Both the position numbers and the translations under genes were made by a program. A stretch of DNA of 64,000 bases from Bradyrhizobium retamae (GTDB taxonomy: Bacteria; Pseudomonadota; Alphaproteobacteria; Rhizobiales; Xanthobacteraceae): assembly GCF_001440415.1 (NCBI RefSeq), contig NZ_LLYA01000090.1:1-64000 (forward strand). Direction: 5' to 3'. The notes under the pieces were generated by a model, which saw only the letters and a list, made by a program, of their open reading frames with translations, had not been told where the DNA came from and made no database searches. Position 1 is the first letter of the stretch, and each line of letters begins with the position of its first letter. Below, in pieces: positions 62,612-64,000 of the stretch.

Positions 62612-63772
62612 CTATCCCCGTCCGAGCGCGGTTGCAATTTTGAGTCGCATGGCGTTGAGCGCCGGGATGATCCCGGTGATCAGCCCCAGCGCGATCATCA
62701 GCGCCAGCCCCTGCAGAGCTATGGTCGGTGATACGGCAAAACCGGGCACGACGTTGGCGAGGCTGTTGCGCAGCGCCATGGCGATCAGGGCCGCGATCGC
62801 CAGTCCGGGAATTCCGCCGAGCAGCGCCAGCAACACGGATTCGCCGAGCACCATCGTTAGGATTCGTGGGCCTGAAAATCCGAGCGTCTTCAATACGCCG
62901 ATCTCGCGGGTGCGCTCCCGGATCGACAGCGCCATCGTGTTGCCGACGATCATCAGGATGGTGACGAAGGCGGCGCCGACCACCAGCAACACGATCAGCG
63001 CGATGTTGCCGAACTGCGCCGCAAAGGCCTTGCCGAAGGCCTTTTCAGTGTCGGTCGAGGTCTCGGCGGTGGAATTGGCGAACATCGCGTCGATTGTCTT
63101 GGCCACGCGATCGTTATTTTCGGGGGAGGTGGTCTGGAGGATCATCCAGCCGATGGTGTCTTTTCCGAAACTGCGGGTCTCGTCGAAATAGGCGTACTGG
63201 AACAGGAGGAAGTTGGTGTCGACATGCTGGGCCTTGCCCTTGATGATGCCGGCAATGGTGAGATCCCAGGTATGGCCGCCGCTCTTCTGGCTGAAGATGT
63301 TGCTATTGAGAGGAATGCGGTCGCCGATCTTCCAGCCCCATTTCTGCGCCAGGCTTTCGCCGACCACCGCGCTGCCGCGGTCCCGCATGAAGGCCTGAAG
63401 CTGCTCGAGCGGAACCTCGAACTCGCTGCGGTAGACGTCGAAATAGGTGTTCGGCTCGACCGCGAGCGCCATGATGAAGTTCTTCGGGTCCTGATAGTAG
63501 CCGCCGAACCAGTTGGCGAAGGTCACCTGCCGCACCCCTTCCACCGCGCGCACGCGGTTGAAATAGGCGATCGGCATCGGCTGGGTGAAGTTGATCTTGT
63601 TGACGGTGATCATCCGGTCCGCGGCGGCGGCATCCTCGCCGGCCGTGAAGGCACGGTAGAAACCGGCGAGCACGCCGAAGATCATGAAGGCGATCAGGAT
63701 CGACACGATCATCAGGCAAGCGCGCAATTTGCGGCGGAACAGGTTTTTCCGCACCAGGTCGAAGTCGTTCAC
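62612..63772 (-). CDS. MacB/FtsX-type ABC transporter permease, first subunit
   Basis: A 386-residue protein starting [18 protein letters not shown], one N-terminal helix ([20 protein letters not shown]), a periplasmic domain and three C-terminal helices ([20 protein letters not shown]). The [14 protein letters not shown] coupling region is typical of FtsX. The GTG start at 63772 overlaps the ATPase stop (GTGA), so the longer frame to 63958 is rejected. Two different permeases suggest a heterodimeric transporter. Confidence 0.9.
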   Translation of the reverse strand: MNDFDLVRKNLFRRKLRACLMIVSILIAFMIFGVLAGFYRAFTAGEDAAAADRMITVNKINFTQPMPIAYFNRVRAVEGVRQVTFANWFGGYYQDPKNFIMALAVEPNTYFDVYRSEFEVPLEQLQAFMRDRGSAVVGESLAQKWGWKIGDRIPLNSNIFSQKSGGHTWDLTIAGIIKGKAQHVDTNFLLFQYAYFDETRSFGKDTIGWMILQTTSPENNDRVAKTIDAMFANSTAETSTDTEKAFGKAFAAQFGNIALIVLLVVGAAFVTILMIVGNTMALSIRERTREIGVLKTLGFSGPRILTMVLGESVLLALLGGIPGLAIAALIAMALRNSLANVVPGFAVSPTIALQGLALMIALGLITGIIPALNAMRLKIATALGRG

Positions 63773-64000
63773 GCGGCAAGCTCCCGTTCGACGAAGCGGC
63801 CCTTGTCGAGATGCAAGACGCGTTTGGCATAGTTTGCCGCCGCGGGATCGTGGGTGACCATCACGATGGTCTTGCCGAGCTCGCCGTTGAGCAGTTGCAG
63901 GATCGATAAGATTTCGTCGGCGGATTGACGGTCGAGATCGCCGGTCGGCTCGTCGCACAGCAACAGGTTCGGGTCCGAGACGATGGCGCGCGCAATCGCC
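63769..64000 (-). CDS. MacB/LolD-type ABC transporter ATP-binding protein, partial
   Basis: Only the C-terminal 76 residues are inside the window; the gene continues past the right edge. Visible: [20 protein letters not shown] (Walker B), [10 protein letters not shown] (D-loop) and the switch His in [13 protein letters not shown]. The D-loop sequence [10 protein letters not shown] is typical of LolD/MacB ATPases. It is coupled to the two permeases that follow. Confidence 0.9.
   Translation of the reverse strand, partial: AIARAIVSDPNLLLCDEPTGDLDRQSADEILSILQLLNGELGKTIVMVTHDPAAANYAKRVLHLDKGRFVERELAA

Overview
The window is about 64 kb of GC-rich chromosome from an alphaproteobacterium, most probably Bradyrhizobium or a close Nitrobacteraceae relative (inference). 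The grounds are a CtrA orthologue beside fliI/fliJ, a cheW-Y-B-R cluster, families such as DUF1236, DUF992, DUF6665 and DUF1488, EcfG-type promoter sequences, and dispersed palindromic intergenic repeats of the kind I associate with bradyrhizobia. No rRNA, tRNA, CRISPR array, prophage or intact insertion sequence was seen.

Layout. 0-2.7 kb: end of cheW, then cheY, cheB and cheR. 2.7-4.7 kb: a reverse yjfLMC-like operon (DUF350, DUF1190-like, glutathionylspermidine-synthase-like ligase) whose DUF350 gene is frameshifted. 4.8-12.3 kb: ctrA, fliI, fliJ, an ECF sigma/anti-sigma pair, a small membrane protein and flhA. 12.4-20.3 kb: a decayed, repeat-rich stretch with a truncated acetyltransferase, a broken GST gene, small exported proteins, an OpgC-like protein and an overlooked 59-residue zinc-ribbon gene. 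20.4-27.9 kb: GNAT, AI-2E transporter, a probable copper/metal group (DUF411, cupredoxin, His-rich protein), MFS, DUF1488, cupin and LysR. 27.8-32.7 kb: enoyl-CoA hydratase and tautomerase facing a TetR gene, PRC-barrel, DUF2846 lipoprotein and an XRE-cupin regulator. 32.8-42.4 kb: amine/amino-acid catabolism (omega-aminotransferase, DadA-like dehydrogenase, BisC-like molybdoenzyme with an XRE-cupin regulator, polar amino-acid ABC transporter, PuuB-like oxidase). 42.5-46.4 kb: MarR, tripartite-type receptor, methyltransferase, DUF1236. 46.6-49.1 kb: gamma-glutamyltransferase and a frameshifted ChaC. 49.2-55.7 kb: two Baeyer-Villiger-type monooxygenases, one fused to an esterase, around PhyH, ATC-hydrolase-like and TfoX genes. 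56-64 kb: membrane-fusion protein pair, DUF992, Tat-exported beta-carbonic anhydrase, LysR with a divergent receptor, and the start of a MacB/FtsX-type ABC system.

How it fits together. The left part is chemotaxis, cell cycle and motility; a near-consensus CtrA box precedes flhA. Three unrelated genes (9612, 26026, 45227) are each preceded by a match to GGAAC-N16/17-CGTT, suggesting a shared general stress regulon; a PRC-barrel gene has a one-mismatch version. The right part is accessory catabolism and transport, with local regulators next to their targets and several clear operator-like palindromes.

The most unusual item is the 892-residue monooxygenase-esterase fusion at 53022-55700, which joins two consecutive reactions (ketone to ester, ester to acid plus alcohol) in one chain yet has Phe in place of the fingerprint histidine. 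Single-base frameshifts at about 4500, 48548 and 50831 could be real mutations or assembly errors and should be checked against reads.
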